NCBI GenBank assembly: GCA_964035015.1
Contig: OZ035999.1
Span: 2,726,627 to 2,790,626 of the forward strand
Source of the DNA: Corallium rubrum
Lineage: Eukaryota > Cnidaria > Anthozoa > Scleralcyonacea > Coralliidae
Direction of reading: 5' to 3'
DNA: 64,000 nucleotides
The position numbers were made by a program, and so were the translations under genes. The notes beneath the pieces are model-generated. The model searched no databases. It saw only the letters and a program-made list of their open reading frames with translations, and was not told the DNA's origin. The first letter of the stretch is position 1, and each line of letters opens with the position of its first letter. Below are positions 22,093-33,802 of this stretch, piece after piece.

Positions 22093-22867
22093 GGTTCATT
22101 GCAGTAATAAAACGGCACTATAAAATAGTTGAATATATGCGAAACCGCTCGCCTATAGTAAGAAAGTGCTGGTTGATACGAAGAGGAATACCAGTGTAAG
22201 AGAATTGCCACGTTGGGTATATAGATCCATGATATTTTGTCTCTCAACAGGCTTCTAGACTAATAATAGATGAATTTTGTGTAATCATTTGCCGGTGATA
22301 AGTGACGATCGCTGACCAATATGTCCTAAATGGGCTATTTCTCCCTATTTTAGCAATTCTTACAGAAACAAAATTGTCCTAAAATTGCATAAAATCTCAC
22401 AATATAACGGTTGTATATGATATAAAAACATGAAAGAGATACTAAGAAACCGAGGCTAACAAGTTGGATTTCTTTTTTCAAAGTACATCTTTTTGTGCTG
22501 CCAGAATTTCACTTATAAGACGGACACTTCGGTGAAGAAATTGCTCACCGATATCTTGGTAATAAAAAATAATATTCATAAACTGCGGAAATGCGATAGA
22601 TAACGAAACTCCTAATTAATTTACTTGTCTAGCAGTCTGAACATCTGGTCTGCTAATATACGACTCTAAACCTGCCTGTTTGACGACTTTCTTGTATATT
22701 GCCCCGAGTGCCCCTTGTTACTTCACGTATTTGTTTTCTTGTAAACAAAGTCTTTGTTGGTACTTGGTTTAAGTCTAACTGGACCACACATAAAAAAAGA
22801 AGTTTGGGATTAAATAACTGCAGTATAGGTTTATTAGATGATATAGGCTGATAAGTAAAGAATATAA
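22093..22867. other. No gene seen
   Basis: AT-rich unique-looking sequence. Two opposite-strand frames at 21984-22247 overlap the array edge and are uninformative. Confidence 0.5.
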
Positions 22868-22959
22868 CATAATCCGAAAATCGTCATCTTGTGACTTGAT
22901 ATTCAAGTTATCTTGTGACTTGAATATCAAGTCACAAGATCACGATTTTCGGATTATGT
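22868..22959. repeat. Long perfect-type palindrome
   Basis: Arms ACATAATCCGAAAATCGT.. and its complement (..ACGATTTTCGGATTATGT), about 40 bp each, with inner CTTGTGACTTGATATTCAAG repeated inverted. The spacer is about 10 bp. It would form a strong hairpin. Confidence 0.9.
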
Positions 22960-23599
22960 TTTTTTTTGTTGTTTTTTTTTAAATTGTCGTCTGGTTATGG
23001 TTTATAGACTGATAACCCACTGTAAGACATCTATTTTGACAACTAAATTGTCCTCTCAGTATAATAATTATACGTCCAGTATAAAGGTCATATAACAGTC
23101 AATAGACACAACCTATAAACTATAAACCATGACAGAACAAAAAGTTAAACTTATACAGTATAAACAAACTATTAGAAGTGCTCTGTACACAGAATGCAGT
23201 AACATTTTCTCACGTTGACACGTTCTATTATGATAGTTTAATCAAATTTTCTGTCCGCCGCCACAGGACTCCGTTTTCAATCCGGTTCATTTGATTGTCG
23301 TGTACATCTTCCAGACGCCTTGTTTTCACCCGGTTTCTCGATTATATCAGTTCGTATGCGCTTATCTTCGGAGCCAGACAAACGCCAAGAACATGCATGC
23401 ATGCTTTCGTATTATAGTTGAATTGAATTTCCTTTGACGTGTTTAACCACATTCGGCTTCAACTGCTGTTGTGTATAGTAAATGTTTTGAGAATATAGCG
23501 TGAGAATAAACCGTGGGAATCTCTCTTCTACGCTGCAGCGACTCAGCTAGCCTTCTCATGCATGACAGTTGAATCGTCGGCTGCAATAGTTAGGGAAAA
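22960..23599. other. No gene seen
   Basis: Contains a weak inverted pair (GGTTATGGTTTATAG near 22995 and CTATAAACCATGAC near 23120). Nothing else was recognised. Confidence 0.45.
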
Positions 23600-24230
23600 A
23601 TCGTCGGGCGTTGACCAAAGTTGATTCGGCCATTAGAAAGAGTCAAATCTTCCTGCGTCAGAGTGGTCAGACAGCCAGCGAAAAATCTCCTGGTGTTAGA
23701 CAGAGTACTAAATGAGTAAATCATCTGGCGTTTAGTCAAAGACAAAGTAAAGTCTTCTGGGGTTTACCAGACAGGTTAACCTATTGGAGAAATTCGATTT
23801 CAGTTTCGAAATATAAAATACACACTGTATAAGTATACCATATGTGTAGCTCAGTCGATCGGTAGGGCATCGGACTAGTAAACCAAAGGTCGCGGGTTTG
23901 AATCCCAGCCGCGGTCTCACCCGGTGTGGTTCGTGGTCACTCAAAGTCTCCACCTGAGTTCGCTGTCCTACAATAACCATCCCAGAGTAAAATCATTTTA
24001 CTCGGGAATGGTTATTGTAGGACATTAATCGTCTGGCGTGCAGACAGAGTAAAATTCTAGTGTTACTGTTACATTAAATTTGTGTGGCATTATGGGCAGA
24101 GCAAAATAGTCTGGTGTTAGACAGAATATATAAAACCGTCTGGTGTTAGACAGAGTAAAATCGCCTGGTGTTGTAAAATTGTACATGCGGCGTGTTAGCC
24201 AGAGTAAAATCGCCATGCGCCACCCAACCG
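23600..24230. repeat. Degenerate ~26-bp tandem array (GTCTGGTGTTAGACAGAG)
   Basis: Repeated degenerate units of the form AATCGTCTGGTGTTAGACAG + AGTAAA occur on both sides of the SINE at 23841-24023. The best preserved are at 24108-24170. The short minus-strand frame over it is a repeat artefact. Confidence 0.75.
23841..24023 (+). mobile_element. tRNA-derived SINE with terminal hairpin
   Basis: Positions 23843-23915 resemble a tRNA: A-box TGTAGCTCAGTC..GGTAGGGC, anticodon loop CTAGTAA (AGT, threonine-like) and B-box GGTTTGAATCCC. Anticodon-stem mismatches (A-A next to the loop, C-A lower) and the lack of a matching acceptor 3' end argue against a working tRNA. The body ends in a near-perfect hairpin at 23964-24023 (GTCCTACAATAACCATCCC and its complement). 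It sits inside the degenerate 26-bp array. Confidence 0.75.
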
Positions 24231-24524
24231 ACTTAATGACTTATACCTGGTTTTCCCAACAACCTCGATATACAGTTCATCCGTAATTCATCTCTGTGTT
24301 AACGTGTGCTGAAGTAAATAAGGTCAGACAACCATGTTGCCACAACAGTCAATATAATATAAATACAGTAATCAACATGCTTTTTCTTTTAATATACCAA
24401 TACATATGTAGTTGATTCCTGAGCATGCACGCGTCATTAATGGATCAAATTCTTCATCTAAAAATAAATGGATCAATTTCTTCATCTAAAATCGCCATGC
24501 GCCACCCAACCGACTTAATGACTA
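24208..24524. repeat. 36-bp direct repeat flanking a ~187-bp duplicated block
   Basis: AAAATCGCCATGCGCCACCC.. occurs at 24208-24243 and again at 24488-24523. Between them lies the first copy (24265-24450) of a block that recurs at 26063-26251 with about 97% identity by eye. This indicates stepwise local duplication. Confidence 0.88.
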
Positions 24525-24577
24525 TCGAAATATGGTATAGTTAGTTAATACTGCCGAAACAGAGAACGTAAGTGGTC

Positions 24578-24610
24578 TAACGTTTCGAGCGAAGGCCCTT
24601 CGTCAGAGAG
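24578..24610 (-). ncRNA. Hammerhead-like core, Penelope-type
   Basis: On the minus strand: CTCTCTGACGAAGGGCCTTC then GCTCGAAACGTTA. This contains CUGACGA, a short GGGC/GCUC stem, GAAAC and GUU, with UCU/AGA available as stem I. An extra A sits between CUGACGA and the stem, a departure from the textbook core. Minimal hammerheads of this layout are known in Penelope-like elements. The downstream CGGCAGTATTAA matches the copy near 55200. Activity is unknown. Confidence 0.4.
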
Positions 24611-24647
24611 AAACGTAAAGAGTAAAACAAATAACGAGCTTACACTG

Positions 24648-26055
24648 TTAATTCTAGGGAGTAATTTTAACTCCACCGCAAGAGTTGAAATAACTCCCTT
24701 TTGGGGAGTAAAAAAAATAGAGTATATTTCACTCCAAAACCAGAGTTAAACCTACTCCACTTCAGTTCATATTAAAACTTTTACTCTACGAAGAGTAAAT
24801 ATTACTCCACTGCAGGGATAAAATATACTCCAGCAAAGGAGTACAAATATTAGAGTACTTTTTACTCCTTTATTATTACTCCAGGAGTAACTTTAGCCCC
24901 AATGTTACTACTCTGGGAGTCAATCCAACTCTCATAAAGGAGTAAAATGTATCCTTGAAAAGGAATAGACATATCGGAGTAATTATTGTATATTTACTCC
25001 TTTATTTTCACTCCAAAAAAAGAGTAAGCATACCGGAGTAAGTAATGCATTTCTGGGAGTCAATACAACTCTCATAAAGGAGTAAAATGTACTTTCGAAA
25101 AGGGATAAACATAACGGAGTAAATAATGTATATTTACTCCCTAATTTTCACTCAAAAAAGGATGTATTTTGTATTTTGTAAGGATGTAAAGGAGGGTGTA
25201 TTTTTTTCTAAATTTTTACTCCACAAGTAAGTTTAACTTCAACAGAAACAAAGTTACTATCTTCACCATCCTGAAAATTTTACTTTAATACACATTGCAT
25301 CTCACGTTATGTTTGATTGCAACCAACCCCCCTTTTGGTTTATTTTGGAAAAAACCCGACAAATTCTTCATTCTTTGCGAAAGGAATGGGTTAAAGAATG
25401 GGTTAAAAATAAACTCTGCAAACAAATCTTGGTTTCAATTAGCACATTCTCATTTCCAAATAAACTAGTTTTGTTATATGGTCAATTTTTACAAGCTGCC
25501 CCCCCCCCCCCCCATTTATTTTCATAACCCGGTTCGACTTTACCTCAGCAGCACTTACAGGTCAGAGACACAAATGCATGGGTATTGCCTGGCTTGAGTT
25601 GAATTGATTTTCAATACAATTATCATTAGACAACTGGTATACCATAAGGAATAAAATTTACTCCACCTTTGGTATATTTTTGACTCCAAAATGAGAGTAA
25701 AATTCTAAATTAGAGTAGTTTTCACCCCCATAAGGGATAAAATTTACTCCAGTTTTGGTATATTTTTTACTCCAAAATGAGAGTAAAATTAAATCAGAGT
25801 ATTTTTAACCCCCATACGAATAAAATTTACTCCACTTTTGGGTTATTTTTTACTCCAAAATGAGAGTGAAGTTTTAAACTAGAGTATTTTTTACTCCTGC
25901 AAAGGTAAATATTACTCCATTAGTGAGGTAGAAAGTACTCTAAAAATGGAGTTAAAATGATGGAGTAAAATATACTCCCGAAACAGAGTCAACTGGTACC
26001 TTTTTTTTTTACTCCTTATTTGGAGTAGTATCAACTCCTTAAAATTAAGCAGTGT
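24648..26055. repeat. Palindromic GGAGTAAAA..TTACTCC degenerate array
   Basis: About 1.4 kb made of many short, diverged units in which GGAGTAAA or GAGTTAAA alternates with its complement TTTACTCC or TTAACTCC at spacings of roughly 15-40 bp. A less repetitive island lies at about 25180-25640. It includes a C13 run near 25500, which disrupts any reading frame. No coding content. Confidence 0.85.
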
Positions 26056-26062
26056 ATATACG

Positions 26063-26251
26063 CGATATACAGTTCATCCGTAATTCATCTCTGTGTTAAC
26101 GTGTGCTGAAGTAAATAAGGTCAAACAACCATGTTGTCACAACAGTCAATATAATATAAATACAGTAATCAACATGCTTTTTCTTTTAATATACCAATAC
26201 ATATGTATATAGTTGATTCCTGAGCATGCACGCGTCATTAATGGATCAAAT
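26063..26251 (+). repeat. Second copy of ~187-bp block
   Basis: Near-identical to 24265-24450 (CGATATACAGTTCATCCGTA ... GTCATTAATGGATCAAAT), in the same orientation, with a few substitutions and a 3-4 bp insertion. The two copies bracket the palindromic array. Confidence 0.93.
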
Positions 26252-26518
26252 CAAGATGTCCGAAAAAAGTATGACCTATTAAGTAAACAAACATGATATT
26301 TCTTTTAGACATAAACATATTATTGATCTGCCTAGACAACCCAGCCGATCTTAGCCGGAGGAAAATTACATGATGCTATTATTGACTCGTCCCCCGTACC
26401 CCGACAAAATATTAAATACAAAAAATAGTACTGGGGAGGCGAGAGAATTTATTGAAAGTCAAATAGACCTTACAGCCTACAGGTGAGTGAAAGCTCACTG
26501 TTACATTATACAGTTATA

Positions 26519-26714
26519 TGGTGAGTAGAGTTGTAGTTGATCTCTCTCTCCTGTGCTTCGAGGGTTTTTCGCTGGGTTCTCCGGTTTTCCTCCGTAAAAT
26601 CAACACCTATAGATTTTAGCTGTGATGGGTCAGACATATGTCGTACGGCGGGGCTGCCTGGAGTGCCTTTGATATGCCTTCGACTCGGCCACGTTGACCT
26701 GCATCTTTTGCAAT
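26519..26714 (+). mobile_element. Headless copy of the 5S-type SINE
   Basis: Aligns to the body of the element at 9541-9830 (there on the minus strand): GAGTAGAGTTGTAGTTGATC, TGTGCTTCGAGGGTTTTTCG, GGTTCTCCGGTTTTCCTCC, GGCATATC-type and GGCCACGTTGACCTGC blocks. The 5S-like promoter segment is missing, so it is a 5'-truncated, inactive copy. Confidence 0.75.
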
Positions 26715-26767
26715 AAGCCATTTGCACGATGAGAGTGCTTTGTCAGTATTCTAGGGTTTCGGCTAAA

Positions 26768-27030
26768 AGGTCTGGGAACGAGATTGCTAAGGAGGACATG
26801 TTGTGAGTCATCCCTTTTATAGTGTGAAACGGCCTTGAATTACCAATAATTGGTAATTGTAGGTAATTCTCTGTCCCACATGCGGGATGTTAAACTAAAT
26901 TGCATATAACTAAAAAAACAGTAGGGTGTTGTGGTCTGGGACTTTTTCCCGGAGGGTTGTGGTTAGGTTTAGGGCCACCGGGGGGATGTGGGTTACTGTT
27001 AGGGTTGCCGGGGGGTTGTGGTTAGGTTTA
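26768..27030 (+). repeat. G-rich stretch with TTAGGG-like phrases
   Basis: Irregular repeats of GGTTGTGGTTAGGTTTAGGG and TTAGGGTTGCCGGGGGG between 26920 and 27025. Several G4-G6 runs make G-quadruplex formation possible on the plus strand. It is not a regular telomeric array. Confidence 0.55.
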
Positions 27031-27523
27031 GGGGATAAAGCAAACGCCCACAGTTAAGTTTTGGGCGCCTGTATCAGTATTTAAGATTGAGAATTATGCT
27101 GATGCAGTTAATAATGGTTAAATCATTATAAACAAGGAAAGATTGAAATAAATAATCGTCAAATTTATATTTTGGAAATTTGAGATACATGCATGGGTCA
27201 TATGCACCAGCTATATCAATATGGAAAGAAAGGACTGGGAGCTAATCATGCAAAAGCGACGAAAGGACTGGACTGGTCCGTTTGAGTCCAGCATATCCTC
27301 CTACCTAGAATTACCAATAATCAGTAAGTGTGAAATGCCTAGAATTACCGATAATCGTTAATTTAAAAAAAATAACTCTCAACCCCCTATATTGAAGCAA
27401 TCAACCAATAGCAGCGTTGCTTTATAAATATTAATGAACGTAAAACAAAAGATTGTGCACCTTATTTTCCACCCTCAACCTAAATTGTACGCTCATTGTT
27501 AACCGCTTTGATGTTCGCCGATT

Positions 27524-27623
27524 TACATAAACTTTAGCTTTGATTTTCTCGGCTTAGACAACGTTGTTATTCAAAATTACTACGCCAATGAACTTACCAA
27601 ATAGGTTGTTTTTGAAGCTATTT
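27524..27623 (-). repeat. Dispersed repeat shared with 10723-10826
   Basis: The reverse complement contains TTGTCTAAGCCGAGAAAATC and AAAGCTAAAGTTTATGTAAA, matching the segment next to the palindrome at 10631. Here the palindrome itself is absent. Confidence 0.75.
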
Positions 27624-27721
27624 AAAACATGAGCAGTACCTTGATTGGACCGTGCTCTGTTGCCAATGGCTTCAATTTGCCTATTTTTAATAATTTAAAT
27701 GTTATTTGTATTGTATTACAT

Positions 27722-27881
27722 GTTGCATTGCATTGCATTGCATTGCATTGCATTGCATTGCATTGCATTGCATTGCATTGCATTGCATTGCATTGCATTG
27801 CATTGCATTGCATTGCATTGCATTGCATTGCATTGCATTGCATTGCATTGCATTGCATTGCATTGCATTGCATTGCATTGC
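27722..27881. repeat. (GCATT)n pentanucleotide microsatellite
   Basis: About 32 uninterrupted copies of GCATT. Being a multiple of five, it is open in several frames on both strands, which gives artefactual cysteine/leucine-rich or MQCNA-type peptides. Confidence 0.98.
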
Positions 27882-28242
27882 ACCTCTTTAAGTAGTTAGA
27901 CAAATGTTGACCTTGATTTTAAATGTTTCGCACTTAATTGCGACCATATATAATAATTTAATTTTACTTATACGATATATATATGCCCCCGCAAAATAGC
28001 GCGTGGTTAATTATTAAATTTATAAGTTCGACCTGCATGTTTTAGGCAGTCAGACACTCGTTGAAGAAGTATATACGTGAAACATTTGACATACTGATGA
28101 ATATATTAATATAACTCGTTCAAATAAAAACAGCTCTACGATCGCCGAATCGGTCACTTTTTGATAACAGTTAACACACACATTTTATTAAGTTGACCTT
28201 GATTTCAAATGTGTCGAACAGGGGCTTTCGAATAGACTGCAA

Positions 28243-28627
<385 letters not shown>

Positions 28628-28644
28628 ACGACGACGACGGCGCT

Positions 28645-28920
28645 TAAAAATAGATAATCCTGAATTCTAGGCCATCTGAAAGTTCAGGATAATCCTGAAT
28701 TCTAGGCCGTTTCACAATTCAGAATAATCATGAATTCTTGAAAATTCTGAATTTTAGACATTTTACAATTCAGGTGATAGTCCTGAAAAGTGATAATTTT
28801 GAATTCTAGGCCAATTGAAAATTCAGGATAATCCTAAATTCTAGGCCAATTGAAAATTGAGGATAATCCTAAATTCTAGGCTATTATAATTTTGACAATT
28901 CAGAACTGAATCCTAGTATA
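28645..28920. repeat. ~37-bp degenerate minisatellite (ATCCTGAATTCTAGGCC)
   Basis: Around seven diverged units of the form GATAATCCTGAATTCTAGGC + C.. TGAAAATTCAG. The units are internally near-palindromic around GAATTC/AATTC. Confidence 0.82.
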
Positions 28921-29054
28921 GGAGAGCGGACATGCTGTTATACTGCTTGTCGCTATCGCTATTTGCCAGTTTCAGTCTGCACGATTGCTTTAATTAATTA
29001 CCTAAGTGGTTATACTCGTGCGCAAGATGGACGAATGTGTGAACAGATCTTTCC

Positions 29055-29056
<2 letters not shown>

Positions 29057-29110
<54 letters not shown>
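29057..29110. repeat. (TA)n microsatellite
   Basis: About 54 bp of TA dinucleotides. Confidence 0.97.
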
Positions 29111-29115
<5 letters not shown>

Positions 29116-30199
29116 TAGCTCACAGGAAGTATCGTTATCATTTTCCCATATTATCAATGAGCGCTTTAATCAAAACAAACTGTTAAAACGTTTTCAACAG
29201 GTGTTAGGAATTTGGACCTCATGGGGAAAACCGAAAAAACATCGTTCTGACGTGTTAAGAAATTCGCTCTTCTCAAAAGGTGACTCACATGGAATGAATA
29301 AGCGGCTCTCTTAAACATGCAGTGACAACTAATAATGTGCACTATGTATATGCGACCCATGAGTTCATAATCTTATAATCTGTTTGATCTTTTCGGTTGT
29401 TAACAACTTGATAGTATATACTGCGGCCAGTCTTAAGTTACAAGATTTGGCGCCCGTCTGCGCGGCAAACTTTGTCGTGATGCGAGCTCCAGGGAGGAAC
29501 TGATATGCACAGTTTTGATTAAGTCTCGATTCCTATCTATTTTATACGCGGACGAGTCCAAGTTTCTTTTAAATTGAATTTCTCCATTCTCCCCTCTTGT
29601 TCATAATCTCTTCTAATTTCTCTTTCCTGACGAGTAAACACACACAATCTGGCGTTAGCCCGATTAAAAATATACGCAACACTGGAAAGTCGGATATACC
29701 GCCCAGAGAGATTGCAGTCCGTTTTGCGCATGTATACATATGATTGTTTACGTTTTGATTTGAGTCATTATCATTTTGATAATATTTTGATAAAAATTAA
29801 TAACATTTTGATAAAAGTCTCGGGCGAATCATTCAGTTCAAATTAAGATTCTCCGGTTTCCAGCAGCGTAAAAATCAAGCAACACAACGGCAACTTTCTG
29901 ATCTGTCTTCAGCTCGTCTCCCTCGCAGCCGTTGTTAGGGTTGCCGTCCCGTTAAACTCTCTCCATCTCCGAAAAATATACCTTAGAAAATTGTAAAGAA
30001 ACATACCTGTGGACACTCTTCTACTTAATTTTGTTGACTTTTCTCGTTATTCTACTACATGAGCCTTGTTTATCAACAAAATCTTCTGCTTCGGTAAACA
30101 AAGCAAAACTGGCCGTCATTTTGTTTTGCCCGCAGGTTAACAGTGCAGGATATCCCGAGCCAGAGGAACCAATCAGATTGCGCAAAAAGCACACCTGTG
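29111..30199. other. No gene seen
   Basis: Unique-looking sequence with short frames only. A short internal repeat of ATTTTGATAA occurs near 29772-29812. Confidence 0.5.
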
Positions 30200-30288
<89 letters not shown>

Positions 30289-30350
30289 AACCTTTAGCTC
30301 GAGCTTGTATATCCAATACAACCTTTAGCTCGAGCTTGTATATCCAATAC
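30200..30350. repeat. (TA)n tract plus 31-bp direct duplication
   Basis: A TA run at 30200-30284 is followed by two perfect copies of a 31-bp unit (AACCTTTAGCTCGAGCTTGT + ATATCCAATAC) at about 30289-30350. Confidence 0.93.
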
Positions 30351-31317
30351 AACACGCGGCCACGAATATTGTAAATAGCTTAAAATACTCCGAGTATTAA
30401 TTTGATGTTAATATGAGTAATATTTGTTCAGATTAATTCAGAAAAAGCTCAATTTCAATGTTTTAATTTAGAACTGAGATAGACCTGATATACAACCTAC
30501 AACCACGCGTGGTTTGTATCAGGTTATGTAAATTTATAAACAGCCTAAATGCAAAGTGATTTTCCAATACAACCATTCATGATGTTGTTTGAATGTTTTC
30601 TAATCTCAAGTGCTTCAATTATTTTTCGTTCGGTTAAGAGATTGAAGGCAGTCTGAAGTTTTAAATTGGACGATGATTTGTCATCTAGGAACGCTTAGTG
30701 CGATTGGAAGCATTCCGTCCCAGCAGAGCTTCTAAATTTTACCGCGGAGTCATTTATTCTCCCCGACTGCTGTTAGGTAAGACTAGTTGTCGTCTTGTGT
30801 CTAGTGTCGAATATATGTGTTTTGTCTCAATAGTCAGGTTTCAGACATATTTATTCAGCAAGGCGGCATTAGCATATTTCACGCTTGCCAGGAGCTCTTT
30901 CATTATATGAATTTGAAAGGATCAATTGATCCTTAAACCAAGGTTTATATTACTTCGACGTTAAATTGGATCTTTCTTTTCATGATTCTGAAATGAATAC
31001 TGTTTTCAAATTATTGTTAGTCTCGCTATCTTGCTCTTATCAGCCGATGAGATATATTCTAACGTTAACACCGTGTTCGTGAAATATGACCTCAGGTTAT
31101 GTTAGCATGGGTGTTTGCGCCTGTCTCGTTTTAATATTTTAGTTAGCTTTGTAAATATATAATGCTGTATAATTTTCTCAATAAAGTTTAGAAAACATCC
31201 AATTTGGACAAAATCTTTTGTAAAAATGATAAATGTGCCATTAAAAATATGTTTTAAAAGTTTCAAAAATTTGCTCATACGTGCTGTCAGATCGCGGGAA
31301 AAGTCATTTTAGAGACC
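30351..31317. other. No gene seen
   Basis: Contains a small palindrome near 30487-30525 (CTGATATACAACC..GGTTTGTATCAG). The open frame 30698-30910 has no family signature. Confidence 0.45.
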
Positions 31318-31418
31318 CCAATCTTAAACATTTTCCGGGGGGCATGCCTCCGGCCCCCCCCTAAAACTGTGGACCACAACTTTGACTGAGGTTTTCAAAA
31401 TCCTAAATCCGCCCCTGT
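31318..31418. mobile_element. Solitary end of a hAT-like element
   Basis: GGGGGGCATGCCTCCGGCCC.. followed by TTTTCAAAATCCTAAATCCG + CCCCTG. This is the terminal and subterminal layout seen at the right end of the 17492-17852 element (CATGCCCCCAGACC..CAAAATCCTGGCTACGTCCCTG) but a different subfamily. No partner end was found nearby. Confidence 0.6.
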
Positions 31419-32439
31419 CGGACTTGTTATATAATTTTATCATTTTCGATATATATATTGAAAGCCGAGATAATTGCGAGATAAAAAAAAAATTCTGTTG
31501 TACATATTTTCTATTTTTTTTCAGACGTTTTTTTCATGCATGTTTTTAAAGGTACGGTACGAGCCTACTCAAGCTTATAGCCTGCTTCAAGTGCCTTTTC
31601 TCTTTCGTTCATTATATCATCCATTGTTGGAGGGCGTGTAAAAGACTACATTTTATTTGTGGTATTTGCGGTAAACTGAAACTAAGTCTAAGTCGCGAAT
31701 TCTCGATTATTGGCAGTTAGAGTTAATTTCATTTGTAGATTCAACAGGACTCGGGTGCAATATAGATTTATCAGGTAATTACGATCAGGCGCTGAAATTA
31801 CGCACAGATGAAACAGATTAAGCTGCCAAGTAATGCAAAATAGAGATAATTTTAGCAGGACCGACTTATTTTTCATGTTTATGTTGAATACGCAGTCTAA
31901 AAGGCTAAAAGCAGTTTAAGATATCATCCTATCAGTTTCCACTCGTATAATATATAATTTGAATTAATACCACTTCAACACGTCAGGATGGTGGAAACAC
32001 CGACAAAACTTATGGTTTCCCCTCGGGTTTTCCCTCGCAAATATGACATTCATTCATTCATGTGCTCTTATTTTTGTTATTCATGTTTCGTGTATCGGTT
32101 TAGGCTTTTCCACATTACTCATTAGACGAGTTTTCAGCTGCATCAACAAGTACTATTTGCCTTGGCTGTCGTATATACTTGTTATACGGCTTTAGTTTAT
32201 CGTGCATATTTTCATTTCCGACCCACGATTTTTAATCTTACAGCACTTGAGCATGCAGTTGAGGTGTACGTAAGCTTCGTTGTATCACAGGCAGACACCA
32301 TATAGAACTTCCCATTAACTACACTTTAACGTATAAAAAGCTCTGTCGCCATTCCGCGAATCCGCCTGGAGTAAATTTCCTTGAATTCTACCCAGTCCGC
32401 GAGTCCAGAGTCCTCCAGTCCGCCAACACCCGAATTAAA
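31419..32439. other. No gene seen
   Basis: AT-rich with no convincing repeat or coding signal. The minus-strand frame 31688-31876 is unsupported. Confidence 0.5.
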
Positions 32440-32590
32440 CCGCGATTCAACATGTTGAAAGCGTTTGGCCACCCCTGTTGAATGACGTTGAACGTTGTTG
32501 AATGATGTTGAATGATTCGTTCAACACACGTTCAACAATGTTGAACGATGTTGAATGAAATGTTGAAAGCGTTTGGCAGTCCCGTAGTAG
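32440..32590. repeat. GTTGAA-rich short element
   Basis: GTTGAATGA and its complement TTCAAC recur many times. Outer boundaries are similar: ATGTTGAAAGCGTTTGGC occurs at 32453 and again at 32560 in the same orientation. It may be a MITE or simple expansion; there is no coding content. Confidence 0.6.
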
Positions 32591-33126
32591 GATTCACTTT
32601 TTTGGAAACTATGCATCTACATTGTCTATAGTGGATAACATCTTGAAACATTTCGTCATTACTTAAAGGATTTTAAAGACAGAACACGGGAGACTCTTTG
32701 GCAGAAAATTTGGTATTATAAAACATAGTATTTTAAATAAATTGATATTATATACACCTTATTTTATCATATTACTTAAAGTAGTATATTGCGTATGCGT
32801 GCATGCGTCAGTTATCTGTGTTTGTGATTGTGTCTGTGTGACAGTGTGGGTTTTTGGCGGTGTCTCACTGGGTCTTTGTGACTCTGTATGTGACTGTGTA
32901 TTTTCCTGACTGTTTGTCTGTGACTGTGTGACCGTATGCCTGTGTTACTGTGTCCATGAGTCTGGCATGACTGTGCATTCTGACGTTACATTAATATGAC
33001 GGTTGTAGATGCATGTCTTACTAGAAAATATCCCCCGTGACATATTTTCCATATCCGCACTGGTGATGAACATATCGATGACGTCATCTACAGCTTTTTG
33101 CATTAGATCTATATAAGATGTGAGTG

Positions 33127-33152
33127 TTTATATATATATATATATATATACA

Positions 33153-33186
<34 letters not shown>

Positions 33187-33375
33187 TAGCATAGTATACT
33201 AGTTTAGTTTAGTATAGTTTAGTTTAGTTTAGTTTAGTTTAGTTTAGTTTAGTTTAGTTTAGTTTAGTTTAGTTTAGTTTTAATTAGTTTAGTTTAGTTT
33301 AGTTTAGTTTAGTTTAGTTTAGTTTAGTTTAGTTTAGTTTAGTTTAGTTTAGTTTAGTTTAGTTTAGTTTAGTTT
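33127..33375. repeat. (TA)n followed by (AGTTT)n
   Basis: TA repeats at 33129-33181 with one CAG interruption lead into about 35 copies of AGTTT (33190-33375), with one AATTAGTTT variant near 33280. Confidence 0.97.
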
Positions 33376-33493
33376 AAGTGGGCTTACCTCACAATGTTGA
33401 GAGTCGCGACTGTCAGTTTTCACGCGCGGCGATCTTCAGTCGCCTGAAGAAACTGACAGTTGCAACACTCAACGTTTTGAGGTAAGCCCACTT
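33376..33493. mobile_element. TTAA-flanked foldback MITE
   Basis: 118-bp palindrome: AAGTGGGCTTACCTCACAAT..GACTGTCAGTTTT at the left and AAACTGACAGTTGCAACACT..GAGGTAAGCCCACTT at the right. TTAA is present at both borders (33374-33377 and 33492-33495), consistent with TTAA target duplication. The centre GCGCGGCGATC.. is GC-rich. Confidence 0.88.
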
Positions 33494-33553
33494 AAAATAT
33501 ACTATATTCGCTCTGCCGTGAACAAAATCACACATGCTCGTTTCATTCTATAT

Positions 33554-33801
<248 letters not shown>

Positions 33802-33802
33802 G

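Noticed and set aside
23843-23915. Functional tRNA-Thr gene (AGT)
   Set aside because: Anticodon-stem mismatches and no matching acceptor-stem ends; it fits a tRNA-derived SINE head better.
24265-26251. LTR retrotransposon with 187-bp LTRs
   Set aside because: No TG..CA ends, primer-binding site, polypurine tract or coding sequence between the direct repeats; the interior is a palindromic simple array.
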